Notes under the pieces: generated by a model
Told to the model about the DNA's origin: nothing
The model's input: the letters and a program-made list of their open reading frames with translations, nothing else
Database searches by the model: none
Shown here: positions 25,311 to 34,796 of the stretch, one piece after another
Numbering within the stretch: position 1 is the first letter of the stretch
Layout of the letters: each line of letters opens with the position of its first letter
NCBI GenBank assembly: GCA_900752065.1
Contig: CAADTT010000052.1
Span: 1 to 64,000 of the forward strand
Source of the DNA: Lachnospiraceae bacterium
GTDB lineage: Bacteria > Bacillota > Clostridia > Lachnospirales > Lachnospiraceae
Direction of reading: 5' to 3'
Length of the DNA stretch: 64,000 bases
Translations under genes and position numbers: made by a program

Positions 25311-27077
25311 TTAATTAAGAGAAATATGCAGCTTTTTTAATTCTGCCAGCTTTCTCTCCTCTATAATGCTCCTCTGGAGCCCTGCGATATCTGTGGGATC
25401 CAACGCTGTCCGTCTCTGGGCGATTCCATTGCTCCTGACACGGTATATCGTCTCCTTCAGAGCCTTTTCCATCTCACCCGGCGTTTCCACCCTGAGGCTG
25501 GTATTAAAAAGTGATGCTGCCTCTTTCTGCGTCTCTGCCTCAGTAAAATGGTTGATGATCTTTGCGGGCACCACGTTTCCTTCCTCAAACTGCTCAAACA
25601 AAAGCCGGGCTGCCTCGTGATACAGTCCTTCTGTGAAGTCCTCCGCGCTGATATATCCCCGGATCTGCCCGTACAGTCCCGGCTTTTCGATCAGCCAGGT
25701 CAAAAGCAGCTTCTGGGACTTCTTCATGCCATCCTCTTTCTCCGAAGGCTTTTTTGCCCTTTTCGGTTCCGTTCCCACAACAGCCGTCCCTTTCATTGCC
25801 GCCCGGTTTACCAGCTTCCGCAGATTTTCAAATCCCGTCTGGTATCTCACTGCCACTGCCTCGATGTAGTTTTCTCTCTCCAGCTCCACCTCAAATTCCA
25901 CCAGCTTCGCCGCCACCGCATTGAAAAATCCTGTCTTTCCTTCCGGGTCCCGCATATCGTATTCCCGCTCCAGCATGGACACCTCAAACAGAAAGCTGTT
26001 CTCCGCCTCATCGATCCGTTTCTGAAACACCTCCGCACCCAGCGCCTTGATAAATTCATCCGGGTCCTTATAGGGCTGCATGTGGAGCACTTTCGCCGAC
26101 AGCCCTGCCGCCTTCACGATAGGGATCGCCCGCAGAGCCGCCCGTGTTCCCGCCTCATCGCTGTCATAAGTCAGGATCACCTCATCGGTGTACCTCTTCA
26201 AAAGAGCCGCGTGCTGCGTGGTAAGGGCCGTTCCCAGGGACGCCACCGCATTTTTAAATCCGGCCTGATGCAGAGAAATCACATCCATATATCCCTCACA
26301 CACCAGCATATTCTTCTTTCTGGCAGTCCGTGCCACGTTCAGCCCGTACAGATTCCTGCTCTTATCGAAAATCTTCGTCTCCGGCGAGTTCAGATACTTG
26401 GGCTTCCCGTCTCCCATCACACGGCCCCCGAAGCCGATGACCCGGCTGTTCACATCCATGATAGGAAAAATGACGCGGTTCCAGAACTTATCGTACATGC
26501 CCCTCTTCTCGTCCACATTCATCAGACCGGACTCCCGCAGAAGCTCGTCGCTGACTCCCTGCTTTTTCATATACTGATACAGATCATTGCTGTATTTATT
26601 TGCGAATCCCAGCCCGAAGCTTTTGATCGTCTCATCGGATAGCTGACGGTTTTTCAAATATGCCATCGCCTGCTTCCCGCTCTCTGTCCTGAGCTGATAA
26701 TAAAAATATTTAGCTGCCATTTTGTTCAGTTCCAGCAGCCGCAGGCGGAGATCCTGCTGTTTTTTCTCCTCCTGCGAATACTCATGCTCCGGCAGCGCCA
26801 CGCCCGCCCGCTCTGCAAGCGCTTTCATTGCCTCCGGAAATGTATAATTTTCGTATTCCATCAGGAAAGTAAAGACATTTCCTCCCGCCCCGCAGCCGAA
26901 ACAGTAATACATCTGCTTCCCCGGACTTACAGAAAAGGAAGGTGATTTCTCGTTGTGGAACGGACACAGCCCGAAGTAGGAGCTTCCCTTTCTCTGAAGC
27001 TTCACATATCCGGAGATCACATCCACGATGTCATTTCTCCCCCGCACTTCTTCCACTAACTCATCCGAATAATACAC
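25311..27077 (-). CDS. dnaG: DNA primase
   Basis: 588 aa starting at a GTG (27077, VYYSDELVEEV) placed about 7 nt after AGGTGAGG; an open GTG at 27098 lacks a site. CHC2 zinc finger (CPFHNEKSPSFSVS...CFGCGAGG, about 34-60), TOPRIM catalytic core with VCEGYMDVISLHQAG and DSDEAGTRAA (acidic residues present), and a C-terminal helicase-interacting region. It makes RNA primers at the replication fork. It follows dgt by 5 bp. Confidence 0.95.
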   Translation of the reverse strand: MYYSDELVEEVRGRNDIVDVISGYVKLQRKGSSYFGLCPFHNEKSPSFSVSPGKQMYYCFGCGAGGNVFTFLMEYENYTFPEAMKALAERAGVALPEHEYSQEEKKQQDLRLRLLELNKMAAKYFYYQLRTESGKQAMAYLKNRQLSDETIKSFGLGFANKYSNDLYQYMKKQGVSDELLRESGLMNVDEKRGMYDKFWNRVIFPIMDVNSRVIGFGGRVMGDGKPKYLNSPETKIFDKSRNLYGLNVARTARKKNMLVCEGYMDVISLHQAGFKNAVASLGTALTTQHAALLKRYTDEVILTYDSDEAGTRAALRAIPIVKAAGLSAKVLHMQPYKDPDEFIKALGAEVFQKRIDEAENSFLFEVSMLEREYDMRDPEGKTGFFNAVAAKLVEFEVELERENYIEAVAVRYQTGFENLRKLVNRAAMKGTAVVGTEPKRAKKPSEKEDGMKKSQKLLLTWLIEKPGLYGQIRGYISAEDFTEGLYHEAARLLFEQFEEGNVVPAKIINHFTEAETQKEAASLFNTSLRVETPGEMEKALKETIYRVRSNGIAQRRTALDPTDIAGLQRSIIEERKLAELKKLHISLN

Positions 27078-27082
27078 ATCTG

Positions 27083-28090
27083 TCACCTCACCTGCCACGA
27101 TTTTGGAATATACAGCTCGGAAAACTTGTCCATAGAATACTGATCCGTCATTCCCGAGATATAGTCGCAGATCACCTGCTCCTTTTGTTCTCCCCGCTCG
27201 ATCAGGCTAAGATACTCCACCGGTATCTCCTCCGGATGCCGGATGTAATGACGGTACAGCGCCTGTATCATATTCCGCGCTTTTTCCTCTTCGACCTTGG
27301 CACGGGGATTTTTATAAACATGTTTGAACATAAACTGCCGAAGCTCTGACATGGCGCCCTCCATATGGGGAGACATGATAATATCCGGCTTTCCCTCACT
27401 GTTCCGGACAATGTCATGGATGATGGAATTCAGCCGTTCCCTCGTATTGAATCCCAGCGTCTCCCGATAATGCAAAGGAATCTCTGTCTCCATCAGGATC
27501 CCCGCCCGCTCCGCATCGTCGATATCATGATTGATATAGGCAATCTTATCGGAGAGGCGCACGATCTTCCCTTCCAGCGTACCTGGCTTTCCGGAGGTTC
27601 TGTGATTAGCGATGCCGTCCCGTACCTCCCAGGTCAGGTTCAGTCCCTGCCCCTTTTTTTCCAGTACCTCCACGACTCTTACACTCTGGCGGTAATGTGT
27701 AAAGCCCAGCGGACAGATCTCGTTCAATGCCCTCTCTCCGGCATGACCGAAGGGCGTATGGCCCAGATCATGCCCCAGAGCGATTGCTTCTGCCAGATCT
27801 TCATTCAGGCACAACGCTCTGGCGATCGTCCGTGCGATCTGCGCCACCTCCAGAGTATGGGTCAGCCGGGTACGGTAGTGATCCCCCTGAGGACGCAGGA
27901 ACACCTGCGTCTTGTGCTTCAGCCGCCGAAAGGATTTTGAATGAAGGATTCTGTCTCTGTCTCTCTGATACACCGTCCTGATGTCACACGGGGCTTCTTC
28001 TCTTTCCCTTCCCCTTGTCTTTGTACTGAAAGACGCATAGGGACTAAAGAATTGTTCTTCTCTCAATTCCGCTTTTTCGCGTATTGTCAT
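27083..28090 (-). CDS. dgt: dGTPase-like HD-domain triphosphohydrolase
   Basis: 335 aa from the ATG at 28090 (GAGGAGG site). HD motif residues: RLTHTLEVAQIA, GHDLGHTPFGHAGE and YINHDIDDA. The family hydrolyses dNTPs to nucleoside and triphosphate. The N-terminal FSTKTRGREREE and DIRTVYQRDRDRILHSKSFRRL match the Firmicutes subclass often found before dnaG. Nucleotide preference cannot be read from sequence. Confidence 0.9.
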   Translation of the reverse strand: MTIREKAELREEQFFSPYASFSTKTRGREREEAPCDIRTVYQRDRDRILHSKSFRRLKHKTQVFLRPQGDHYRTRLTHTLEVAQIARTIARALCLNEDLAEAIALGHDLGHTPFGHAGERALNEICPLGFTHYRQSVRVVEVLEKKGQGLNLTWEVRDGIANHRTSGKPGTLEGKIVRLSDKIAYINHDIDDAERAGILMETEIPLHYRETLGFNTRERLNSIIHDIVRNSEGKPDIIMSPHMEGAMSELRQFMFKHVYKNPRAKVEEEKARNMIQALYRHYIRHPEEIPVEYLSLIERGEQKEQVICDYISGMTDQYSMDKFSELYIPKSWQVR

Positions 28091-28176
28091 CGAAAGACCT
28101 CCTCTCGTGTACAAACTCTCTAATAATTATATTCTGCAAAAATCCACAAATTCCTTCTTTTTTTTCTGAACAAATG

Positions 28177-30387
28177 TTAATTGCGGTATCCCTCCACCGA
28201 AAACTGTTCTCCATCTGTGACGACCATGACAGCCCCCTGTTCCATCGTGGTGTAGATGGCAGTATCTGTCTCCTCCAGCCGTTTAAGAAGTTCCGGCGAC
28301 GGATGTCCGTAGGAATTATCTTTGCCGCAGGATATGACGGATACCGCCGGCTGCGTCAGATCTAAAAATTCCCTGGGGGTAGAATTCTTTGAGCCATGAT
28401 GGGCTGCTTTCAGAACAGATACAGGTTTTAAATCCCCGCTCCCGATCAGCCTCTGCTCTCCTTCCCCCTCGATGTCTCCCGTCAGCAGCGCCCGGAAGCT
28501 TCCATACTCCAGCAAAAGCACCAGAGAGGAAGCATTTTTATCGGTGCCGTCCATTCCCTTTTCCGGCGCCAGACATTCCAGGCTCCAGTTTTTGGCGCAC
28601 ATTTCCATCCCGTCGTGAAATTTCACTGCCGGTATTTTCCTCTGTTCTGCATAAGATAAAATCTTCTGGCAGGTTTCATCCTGTTCCTGAATATCCGGAA
28701 GCACCAGACATCCTATGGTTACTCCTGTGTCCTCTTTTAGAAGCTCGCAGGCGCCGTTCACATGATCCGCATCCATGTGAGTCAGGAAGAGATAGTCCAG
28801 CTTACGGATGCCCCGGCATTTTAGAAAAGGCAGTATCCTGTATTTCCCCACCTGGCTGACGCTGCTGCTGCCGCCGTCGCACAGGAAGCTTGTACCGTCC
28901 CCTGTCTGCCAGAAAATACTGTCTCCCTGTCCCACATCCAGGAAGGCCATCTCCATTCCTGTCAGCGGGTGGACGGAAAGCCCTGCCGTTCCTAAGGTCA
29001 GCAGACTGCCCCACAAAAGCATGTTTCCTCTGCTGCTGTCCTCTCTTTCCAGTATCAGCAAAAACGTAAGTAGAATTCCGTAATACAGCACAATGCTCCC
29101 AGGCTCCGGTCTCCCCCAGATCTGCCGTGCTCCCGGAATCTTCAGGCTCATCGTGCAAAGCGCTTCCATGTACCGCAGGATATAGTGACAGGGTGCAAAG
29201 GCAAGCGTCCCCGCCGAAAGGCTGAAAAGCCCGAGAATACTGCTGAACAATCCTGCCAGGAGCAGAATGGACATGCCCGGAAGGATCAGAAGATTTAAAA
29301 ACAGTCCTGCGGCGGAAAACTCATAAAAATGATACAGCAGGCAGGGAAATAGAAAGAGCTGCACAGAAAGGCTGACCAGAAGGCTGTCCGCCAGTTTATT
29401 TTTTACCTCCAGCCTCTTTTTTAAAACGGGATACAGATAAGCCAGTCCCGCCACCGCCAGCACAGAGAGCTGAAACCCTCCCTGAAACAAAAGCAGCGGA
29501 TTTTCAAAGAGCAGCAGCAAAACCGCCAGAGACAGGCTGCTCTTCAGATCATAAGTTCTCCCAAAAGCCTGCGCCCCCAGATACACCAGAAACATGAGAA
29601 ATGCCCTTGCGGTAGATACCCCCATACCTGTCATGATGCAGTACGCCCCCATCAGACCGCCGCTCAGGATTCCGGCTCCCGCCAGGGAAAGCCCAAGCTT
29701 TCGCACAGTCCCAAAAAGCAGCATACCCAGCATGGAAATATGAAGCCCGGAAATGGCAAGCACATGAGAAATCCCGCTTTTCTGATAAAGCTCTTTTTCT
29801 TCCTCGGAAAGCCCGTTTTTGTCTCCCAGCAGCATGGCGCACAGCAGCGACGCCTCCCCCTCTTCGGCGATCCTATAAAAGCTCTCCGTAAGCCTGCCGC
29901 GGATCTCTGCCACCGTCTGACGCAGTACATCACACCTGCCGTCCAGCACCACGATCCGGCATCTGCTCATAGTAAACCCGACATTCTGTGCGCGATACCA
30001 TTCTGCCATATCAAATTGTCCGGGATTTGATGCCGCCTCCGGTTCCTTCCATTTCCCGGTAACCTCCAGAAGATTTCCGATCTGATAATCTCCCTCTTCT
30101 TCTGTATAAATAAGAATATTGGAATCATAAGATTCTTGATGTGTTCCTGATAAAATAGAATTGTTCTTTAGATAAATCTGATTTGTATTTTTCTTTTCCT
30201 GCCTGTAAATCTCTCCACGCACCCGAATGATCTGCCTGAAATGGATATCCGGCGGGGAAATCTGCTGATTTCCGCCGTCCTCTTCCATTTCCGTACCTCC
30301 AAGATCTTTCCCGGGAAAAATCTTCTGCGTACACAGCACCCAGAGTACGAAGAGCAGCGCCACCAGGCACAGCGGCCGTCTGCCCAT
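28177..30387 (-). CDS. comEC: ComEC/Rec2-family DNA uptake channel
   Basis: 736 aa from the ATG at 30387 (AAGGAGGAG site). An N-terminal membrane helix and DUF4131-type OB-fold part (about 10-165) are followed by the multi-helix competence domain (LGDKNGLSEEEKELYQKSG, then SHVLAISGLHISMLGMLL) and a C-terminal metallo-beta-lactamase fold (DVGQGDSIFWQ, THMDADHVNGA, KAAHHGSKNST). The family moves single-stranded DNA across the membrane. All key motifs are intact. It follows the GerMN lipoprotein gene by 22 bp. A ComEA-like gene lies upstream in the same run. Confidence 0.93.
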   Translation of the reverse strand: MGRRPLCLVALLFVLWVLCTQKIFPGKDLGGTEMEEDGGNQQISPPDIHFRQIIRVRGEIYRQEKKNTNQIYLKNNSILSGTHQESYDSNILIYTEEEGDYQIGNLLEVTGKWKEPEAASNPGQFDMAEWYRAQNVGFTMSRCRIVVLDGRCDVLRQTVAEIRGRLTESFYRIAEEGEASLLCAMLLGDKNGLSEEEKELYQKSGISHVLAISGLHISMLGMLLFGTVRKLGLSLAGAGILSGGLMGAYCIMTGMGVSTARAFLMFLVYLGAQAFGRTYDLKSSLSLAVLLLLFENPLLLFQGGFQLSVLAVAGLAYLYPVLKKRLEVKNKLADSLLVSLSVQLFLFPCLLYHFYEFSAAGLFLNLLILPGMSILLLAGLFSSILGLFSLSAGTLAFAPCHYILRYMEALCTMSLKIPGARQIWGRPEPGSIVLYYGILLTFLLILEREDSSRGNMLLWGSLLTLGTAGLSVHPLTGMEMAFLDVGQGDSIFWQTGDGTSFLCDGGSSSVSQVGKYRILPFLKCRGIRKLDYLFLTHMDADHVNGACELLKEDTGVTIGCLVLPDIQEQDETCQKILSYAEQRKIPAVKFHDGMEMCAKNWSLECLAPEKGMDGTDKNASSLVLLLEYGSFRALLTGDIEGEGEQRLIGSGDLKPVSVLKAAHHGSKNSTPREFLDLTQPAVSVISCGKDNSYGHPSPELLKRLEETDTAIYTTMEQGAVMVVTDGEQFSVEGYRN

Positions 30388-30409
30388 CCGACTCCTCCTT
30401 TTCGTAAAA

Positions 30410-31384
30410 CTATTTACCGTTATCCTGAAGTGCCGGATCCACCCCGACACCAGGCGTCTTATCCTTCTCAGATGTGTCCACAAGGTTCTCCTTTTTCTCA
30501 AAAGGACGGCTGATATCCACCGTTCCGAGGAACTTCTCTGCGGTGTCGCCTGCGATCAGAAACTGTACCTGCTCCACCTCACAGTTATCACAGATGGCGT
30601 TCACAATGGCATACAGCGCCAGTTCTGCATCGGGAAAGCCCTCCGCGGCTTTTCCTGACGATTCCCCCAGGTTCACGGTACAGACCTTCTGCTCCGTCAT
30701 CACATCCACGATTTTCGTATCTGCCGGGACCACCGCATTCAACGCCTCATTTTCCGGCCCCTGTATCATTTCCCCCACAACAACCTGTTCCAGCGACTCA
30801 TTGCTGGAATAATGAAGGCTGCGAACCTCCTTTTCCAGCTTTTTCCCGCTCCCATCCGGGAAATACAGCGCCAGCGCCGCATATGCATAAGAATTGATTC
30901 CGTTTCCTTTCGTATCAATAAAGCTTTCGCTGCTCATGACGCCGATGGGATTTCCCTGGCTGTCCGTCAGCTCCTTCCCGTTTACTGTAAATTCTACTGT
31001 GTCCACCTCCGGCACCTGTGCCAGTGTTTTTACGACTGCCGCCCGGCAGAAAACCTCCGTAATGTTGTCCATTTCACTGTATGTTCCGTTAAAATCTACC
31101 CGAAGGCTTCTCTCTGTACGCACTGCCGACAGGATTCCGATCCCGTCAGGAATCGCTTTGCGGTGCCCCGGCTGCTTTGGCATTTCGCCAAGCTTTGCCG
31201 CCAGCTCCTGGATCAGTGCGTCGCCCCCTTCGGCCTGAGGCACATAATCCTCTGCTTCCAGGCTGGTGCCGCTCTCATCCACACAGTAGATCCGGTAGCC
31301 GGGGTCTGTCTGCTGCTTTCTCTCACAGCCTGCCAGAGCCGCGGTCAGAAGCAGAGCTGCGATCAGAATATTTATTTTTTTCAT
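30410..31384 (-). CDS. GerMN-domain lipoprotein (GerM-like)
   Basis: 324 aa from the ATG at 31384 (GGGGAGG site). Lipobox LAGC with Cys near 19. Two GerMN repeats: about 50-165 (around TERSLRVDFNGTYSEM and EFTVNGKEL) and about 190-300 (around EQKVCTVNLGESSGKA and VQFLIAGDTAEKFLG). GerM-type proteins act at the spore or cell envelope. A C-terminal acidic tail follows. It sits between the histidine kinase and comEC genes with gaps of 13 and 22 bp. Confidence 0.85.
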   Translation of the reverse strand: MKKINILIAALLLTAALAGCERKQQTDPGYRIYCVDESGTSLEAEDYVPQAEGGDALIQELAAKLGEMPKQPGHRKAIPDGIGILSAVRTERSLRVDFNGTYSEMDNITEVFCRAAVVKTLAQVPEVDTVEFTVNGKELTDSQGNPIGVMSSESFIDTKGNGINSYAYAALALYFPDGSGKKLEKEVRSLHYSSNESLEQVVVGEMIQGPENEALNAVVPADTKIVDVMTEQKVCTVNLGESSGKAAEGFPDAELALYAIVNAICDNCEVEQVQFLIAGDTAEKFLGTVDISRPFEKKENLVDTSEKDKTPGVGVDPALQDNGK

Positions 31385-31397
31385 CCGCATCCTCCCC

Positions 31398-32846
31398 TTA
31401 TTCTGCATAGACCAGAGGGATCCGCACGGTAAAAGTAGTCCCCTCTCCTTCTTTGCTGTAAACCCGGATGGCTCCCCGGTGCATCAAAATCGCATTTCTG
31501 GTGATCGCCAGCCCCAGGCCTGTTCCTCCGATTTCTCTGGAATGGGACTTGTCCACCCGGTAAAATCTCTCGAAGATATGTTCCTGGGCCTCCTCCGGAA
31601 TCCCGATTCCTGAGTCCTCCACCTTCACATAAAAATATTTATGATCAGAGTTCAGGGAAATATGCACCCATCCCTCCTCTTTGTTGTACTTGATGGCATT
31701 TTCCACAAGATTGGAGATAGCGAGAGTCAGCTTTGTCTCGTCCACCTCTGCCCGGACCGGCTTAAAGCTCTCCAGCACCAGCTCGATGTCCCGCTTTGCC
31801 GCAATCGGGCGCAGGCGTTTTAAAATCAGCTCCAGAAGATCGTTGATGCTTGTCTCCTGAACATTTACATCGGCCGCCTTTCTGTCCATCTTTACCAGCG
31901 AAAGCAGGTCATTGATAATCTTGTTTTCCCGGTCGATCTCCTCTGCGATGTCGCCCATAAACTCCTTGTAAAGCTCCACCGGAACATCCTCCTGCATCAG
32001 AAGGGAATCCGCCAGTACCTTCATGGAAGTGATCGGCGTCTTCAGTTCATGGGAGACATTTGAAACAAATTCCTGTCTGGAGTCATCCAGAGTCTTCATC
32101 CTTTTCAGCATCCCGTTATAGGCTTCTGACAGAAGCTCCGTCTCTGTATAGTCCAGAATGGAGATATCCTCCTCCAAAAAACCGACCTTCATCTCTTCCA
32201 TAGACCGGGTGATCTTTCCGAAGGGCTTCACCAGCATCCGGGATGTATAAAATGCAATCCCGAAAATCACAAGGATCATTCCGATCTGCAAAAACAACAC
32301 CTGATCCCCCAGTGCATTCCGGCTCTCCTGAATGTCTCCGGTGGGCGTGCTGACGATCAGCACGCCTTTGATTTCCTGGGTGGAAGGCTTTTTGATCGGG
32401 ACAGTCATCTCTATAAATCCGCTGTCTGCACTGTAGCTCAGGCTGTCCTCCCCCTGAAAGCACCGAATCACCTCAGAAGACAGGATCGTCTTGTTTTCAT
32501 CCAATCCATAGGTGTCCTTTACGATCATAAACTGCGGATTTACGATCACGATCCTTCCGCTGTAAAGATTCGCAAGCTGATTCAATTCATTTTCAATAAC
32601 GTCGGACTTCTTTTTCTCTATGTAATCCGATGACGCAAGCTGATTAGCGATGTTCACGCACTGATTCTGCACCAGGCTTCCCCGCTGCAGGACAGACTGC
32701 TCCTCAAAATTTTTTAAGATTCCCTGTTTCATCATTGATACGGGAATGACTCCTACCAGAAAAACAATCACAAAAATACGGAACCGCAGGCTCTTAATAC
32801 TCTTTTTTATAAAATTGCTCCTGAAAAACTTTTTCACTGCCCGCAA
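31398..32846 (-). CDS. Membrane sensor histidine kinase (WalK/PhoR-like)
   Basis: 482 aa. TM1 (about 22-42), an extracellular sensing region (about 43-180), TM2 (about 182-203), HAMP (about 205-257), HisKA with the phospho-acceptor H in SNVSHELKTPITS (near 268), and HATPase_c with N-box NLVENAIKYN, G1 DSGIGIPEE and G2 GGTGLGLAI. All catalytic boxes are present. The gene begins 3 bp after the response-regulator stop, so the two form a pair. The signal is unknown. Confidence 0.93.
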   Translation of the reverse strand: MRAVKKFFRSNFIKKSIKSLRFRIFVIVFLVGVIPVSMMKQGILKNFEEQSVLQRGSLVQNQCVNIANQLASSDYIEKKKSDVIENELNQLANLYSGRIVIVNPQFMIVKDTYGLDENKTILSSEVIRCFQGEDSLSYSADSGFIEMTVPIKKPSTQEIKGVLIVSTPTGDIQESRNALGDQVLFLQIGMILVIFGIAFYTSRMLVKPFGKITRSMEEMKVGFLEEDISILDYTETELLSEAYNGMLKRMKTLDDSRQEFVSNVSHELKTPITSMKVLADSLLMQEDVPVELYKEFMGDIAEEIDRENKIINDLLSLVKMDRKAADVNVQETSINDLLELILKRLRPIAAKRDIELVLESFKPVRAEVDETKLTLAISNLVENAIKYNKEEGWVHISLNSDHKYFYVKVEDSGIGIPEEAQEHIFERFYRVDKSHSREIGGTGLGLAITRNAILMHRGAIRVYSKEGEGTTFTVRIPLVYAE

Positions 32847-32849
32847 CCT

Positions 32850-33539
32850 CTAGTATTGGAAATAATAGCCTACGCCCCACTTGGTGTGCACATACTTAGG
32901 CTCGCTTGGATTCGTCTCAATCTTTTCTCTGAGTCTCCGGATATGTACATCCACGGTTCTGACATCGCCGAGATATTCATATCCCCACACGATATTCAGC
33001 AGGTTCTCCCTGCTGTATACCTTCTGGGGATTCTGCACCAGAAGCTCCAGAACGTCAAATTCTTTTGCCGTCAGATTGATTTCCTTTCCTTCCACGCTGA
33101 CCCGCCTGCTCTCACAGTCCAGAACCAGATTTCCCGCCTGGATCACCTGATTTTTGTCCTGCTTATTATCCTTCGGGGTCGTTCTTCTCATGATGGCCTT
33201 GATCCTTGCTTTTACTTCAAGGATATTAAAGGGCTTGGTAATATAGTCGTCAGCCCCATACTCCAGTCCCAGGATCTTATCCATATCATCCCCTTTTGCC
33301 GTCAGCATCACCACCGGAACGCTGGAAAATTCCCGTATCTGCTGGCACACCTCAAATCCGGTGATCTTCGGAAGCATAACGTCCAGAAGCACAATATCAT
33401 ATGTCTTCGCCTTTACCTTCTCCAGCGCCTCTTCCCCGTCATAAGCACAGTCAACCTCCATACCGTCCTGCTCCAGACTGAAACGGATGCCCTTCACGAT
33501 CAGTTTTTCATCATCAACAACCAAAACCTTCTTTGCCAT
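32850..33539 (-). CDS. OmpR/PhoB-family response regulator (WalR/VicR-like)
   Basis: 229 aa. Receiver domain with acidic DDEK pocket, phosphorylation Asp in LLDVMLPKITGF (near 53), and LTAKGD and KPFN conserved T/K. C-terminal winged helix (about 130-229) with LTAKEFDVLELLVQNP and VRTVDVHIRRLREKIE. It is partnered with the adjacent kinase. WalRK proteins control cell-wall turnover in Firmicutes, but orthology here is not certain. Confidence 0.93.
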   Translation of the reverse strand: MAKKVLVVDDEKLIVKGIRFSLEQDGMEVDCAYDGEEALEKVKAKTYDIVLLDVMLPKITGFEVCQQIREFSSVPVVMLTAKGDDMDKILGLEYGADDYITKPFNILEVKARIKAIMRRTTPKDNKQDKNQVIQAGNLVLDCESRRVSVEGKEINLTAKEFDVLELLVQNPQKVYSRENLLNIVWGYEYLGDVRTVDVHIRRLREKIETNPSEPKYVHTKWGVGYYFQY

Positions 33540-33553
33540 CTTATTGATTCTCC

Positions 33554-34216
33554 TTATATCACAATTCTATCTTTTATCCTTTCAAAGACGGCATCGCCGA
33601 TTCCACTTACATTTTTGATCTCCTCAACACTCTGGAATCCGCCCGCAGACTCCCGGTACTCAATGATTCCCTCTGCCTTCGACTCCCCGATGCCGGGAAG
33701 CGTCATCAGTTCCTCTGCTGCCGCCTGATTGATATTCACTTTTCTCTCACTGTCCGCCTGTTCCGGTACAGCGCTCTGCACGCCCTCTTCCGGCGTCCAT
33801 CCTTTCGCTTCCTCTGTCGTCGGCACTGTGATCTGCTGTCCATCCTCCAGAAGAGCCGCCTGATTCACAGCAAAGTCCGCCGCTTCCTCCGTCATTCCTC
33901 CGGCCTTCTGAATCGCCTCATACACTCTGGAACCTTCCATAAGCTCTACAACTCCCGGTTCCCTTACAGCTCCGCAGACATACACAAAAATACTGCTTTC
34001 TGCGGCCGCCCTCTGCTTCTGTACGGGTTCTTCTGTCTCCTCTGCTGTACTGCTTTCCCCTTCCGTGCCTGTCCCGTCTTCCATCCGGATGCCGCTTTCC
34101 TCTGTCTCTTCTCTGTCTGCGTCAAAAACCTGGATATTTTCAGACTTTTCGCACCCGGAAGCACATAAAATCACTGCCGTCATAAAAATAACCGCAAATA
34201 TTTTTACCACTTTCAT
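33554..34216 (-). CDS. ComEA-like lipoprotein with SLBB and helix-hairpin-helix domains
   Basis: 220 aa. The N terminus MKVVKIFAVIFMT...CASGC is a lipoprotein signal (Cys near 22), not the plain membrane anchor of classical ComEA. An acidic linker (about 25-72) precedes an SLBB domain (FVYVCGAVREPGVVEL, about 75-125) and a double helix-hairpin-helix (VNINQAAAEELMTLPGIGES, then NVSGIGDAVFERIKD) that binds double-stranded DNA in ComEA. It heads the run that also contains comEC, consistent with DNA uptake. Confidence 0.88.
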   Translation of the reverse strand: MKVVKIFAVIFMTAVILCASGCEKSENIQVFDADREETEESGIRMEDGTGTEGESSTAEETEEPVQKQRAAAESSIFVYVCGAVREPGVVELMEGSRVYEAIQKAGGMTEEAADFAVNQAALLEDGQQITVPTTEEAKGWTPEEGVQSAVPEQADSERKVNINQAAAEELMTLPGIGESKAEGIIEYRESAGGFQSVEEIKNVSGIGDAVFERIKDRIVI

Positions 34217-34319
34217 CCTGTATATCCTCTTTTCCCCCTTCAGGCGAAAAGCCCCCTTATACAGTCAATACTTATTTTAACGGAAATATTACATAATTAC
34301 AATAGATTTTTCATTTTTT

Positions 34320-34748
34320 CTACCATTTAAAAATAACAACACCCACGATTGCGAGCAGCATCCCGCCCACTCTTCTCCAGTCAAGCGGCTGCTTCTCCAC
34401 GCCGAACAACCCGAACAGCTCGATCAGGTATGCCACCACAAGCTGACTGATCACGATCAGCATCGCAGCCCTGGCAGGTCCCAGGCTCCCCATGCTCTTG
34501 ATCACCGTCACTGTGATAAAGGCTCCGATCACACCGCCCAGCAGCGTATATTTATTGGGAACCTCCAGAATACTGGAAAAACTGTGCCTGTCCGTGAAAA
34601 ACCAGATGATCAGGCATACGGCCAGAGCGGAAAACTGCACAAAACTGGTGGAAACCCACAGGCTTGTGCTTTTCGTCACCTGTGTGTTGAAGACTCCCTG
34701 AATGCTCATCAGCGCCCCTGAGAGCATGGCAATAATTATTCCTGTCAT
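34320..34748 (-). CDS. Small DMT-superfamily membrane protein (YdcZ/DUF606-type)
   Basis: 142 aa from the ATG at 34748 (AAAGGGAG site). Four to five membrane helices (about 3-22, 33-52, 65-88, 92-112, 122-141) with the half-size DMT pattern MLSGALMSIQGVFNTQ. Family members work as dimers, and some export organic compounds. It follows argD on the same strand after 48 bp, and no terminator was seen between the two, so readthrough from the arg operon is possible. Substrate unknown. Confidence 0.8.
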   Translation of the reverse strand: MTGIIIAMLSGALMSIQGVFNTQVTKSTSLWVSTSFVQFSALAVCLIIWFFTDRHSFSSILEVPNKYTLLGGVIGAFITVTVIKSMGSLGPARAAMLIVISQLVVAYLIELFGLFGVEKQPLDWRRVGGMLLAIVGVVIFKW

Positions 34749-34796
34749 AAAAAACTCCCTTTGCATTTTTTCTTAGTATCTGCAAAGGGAAATTTT

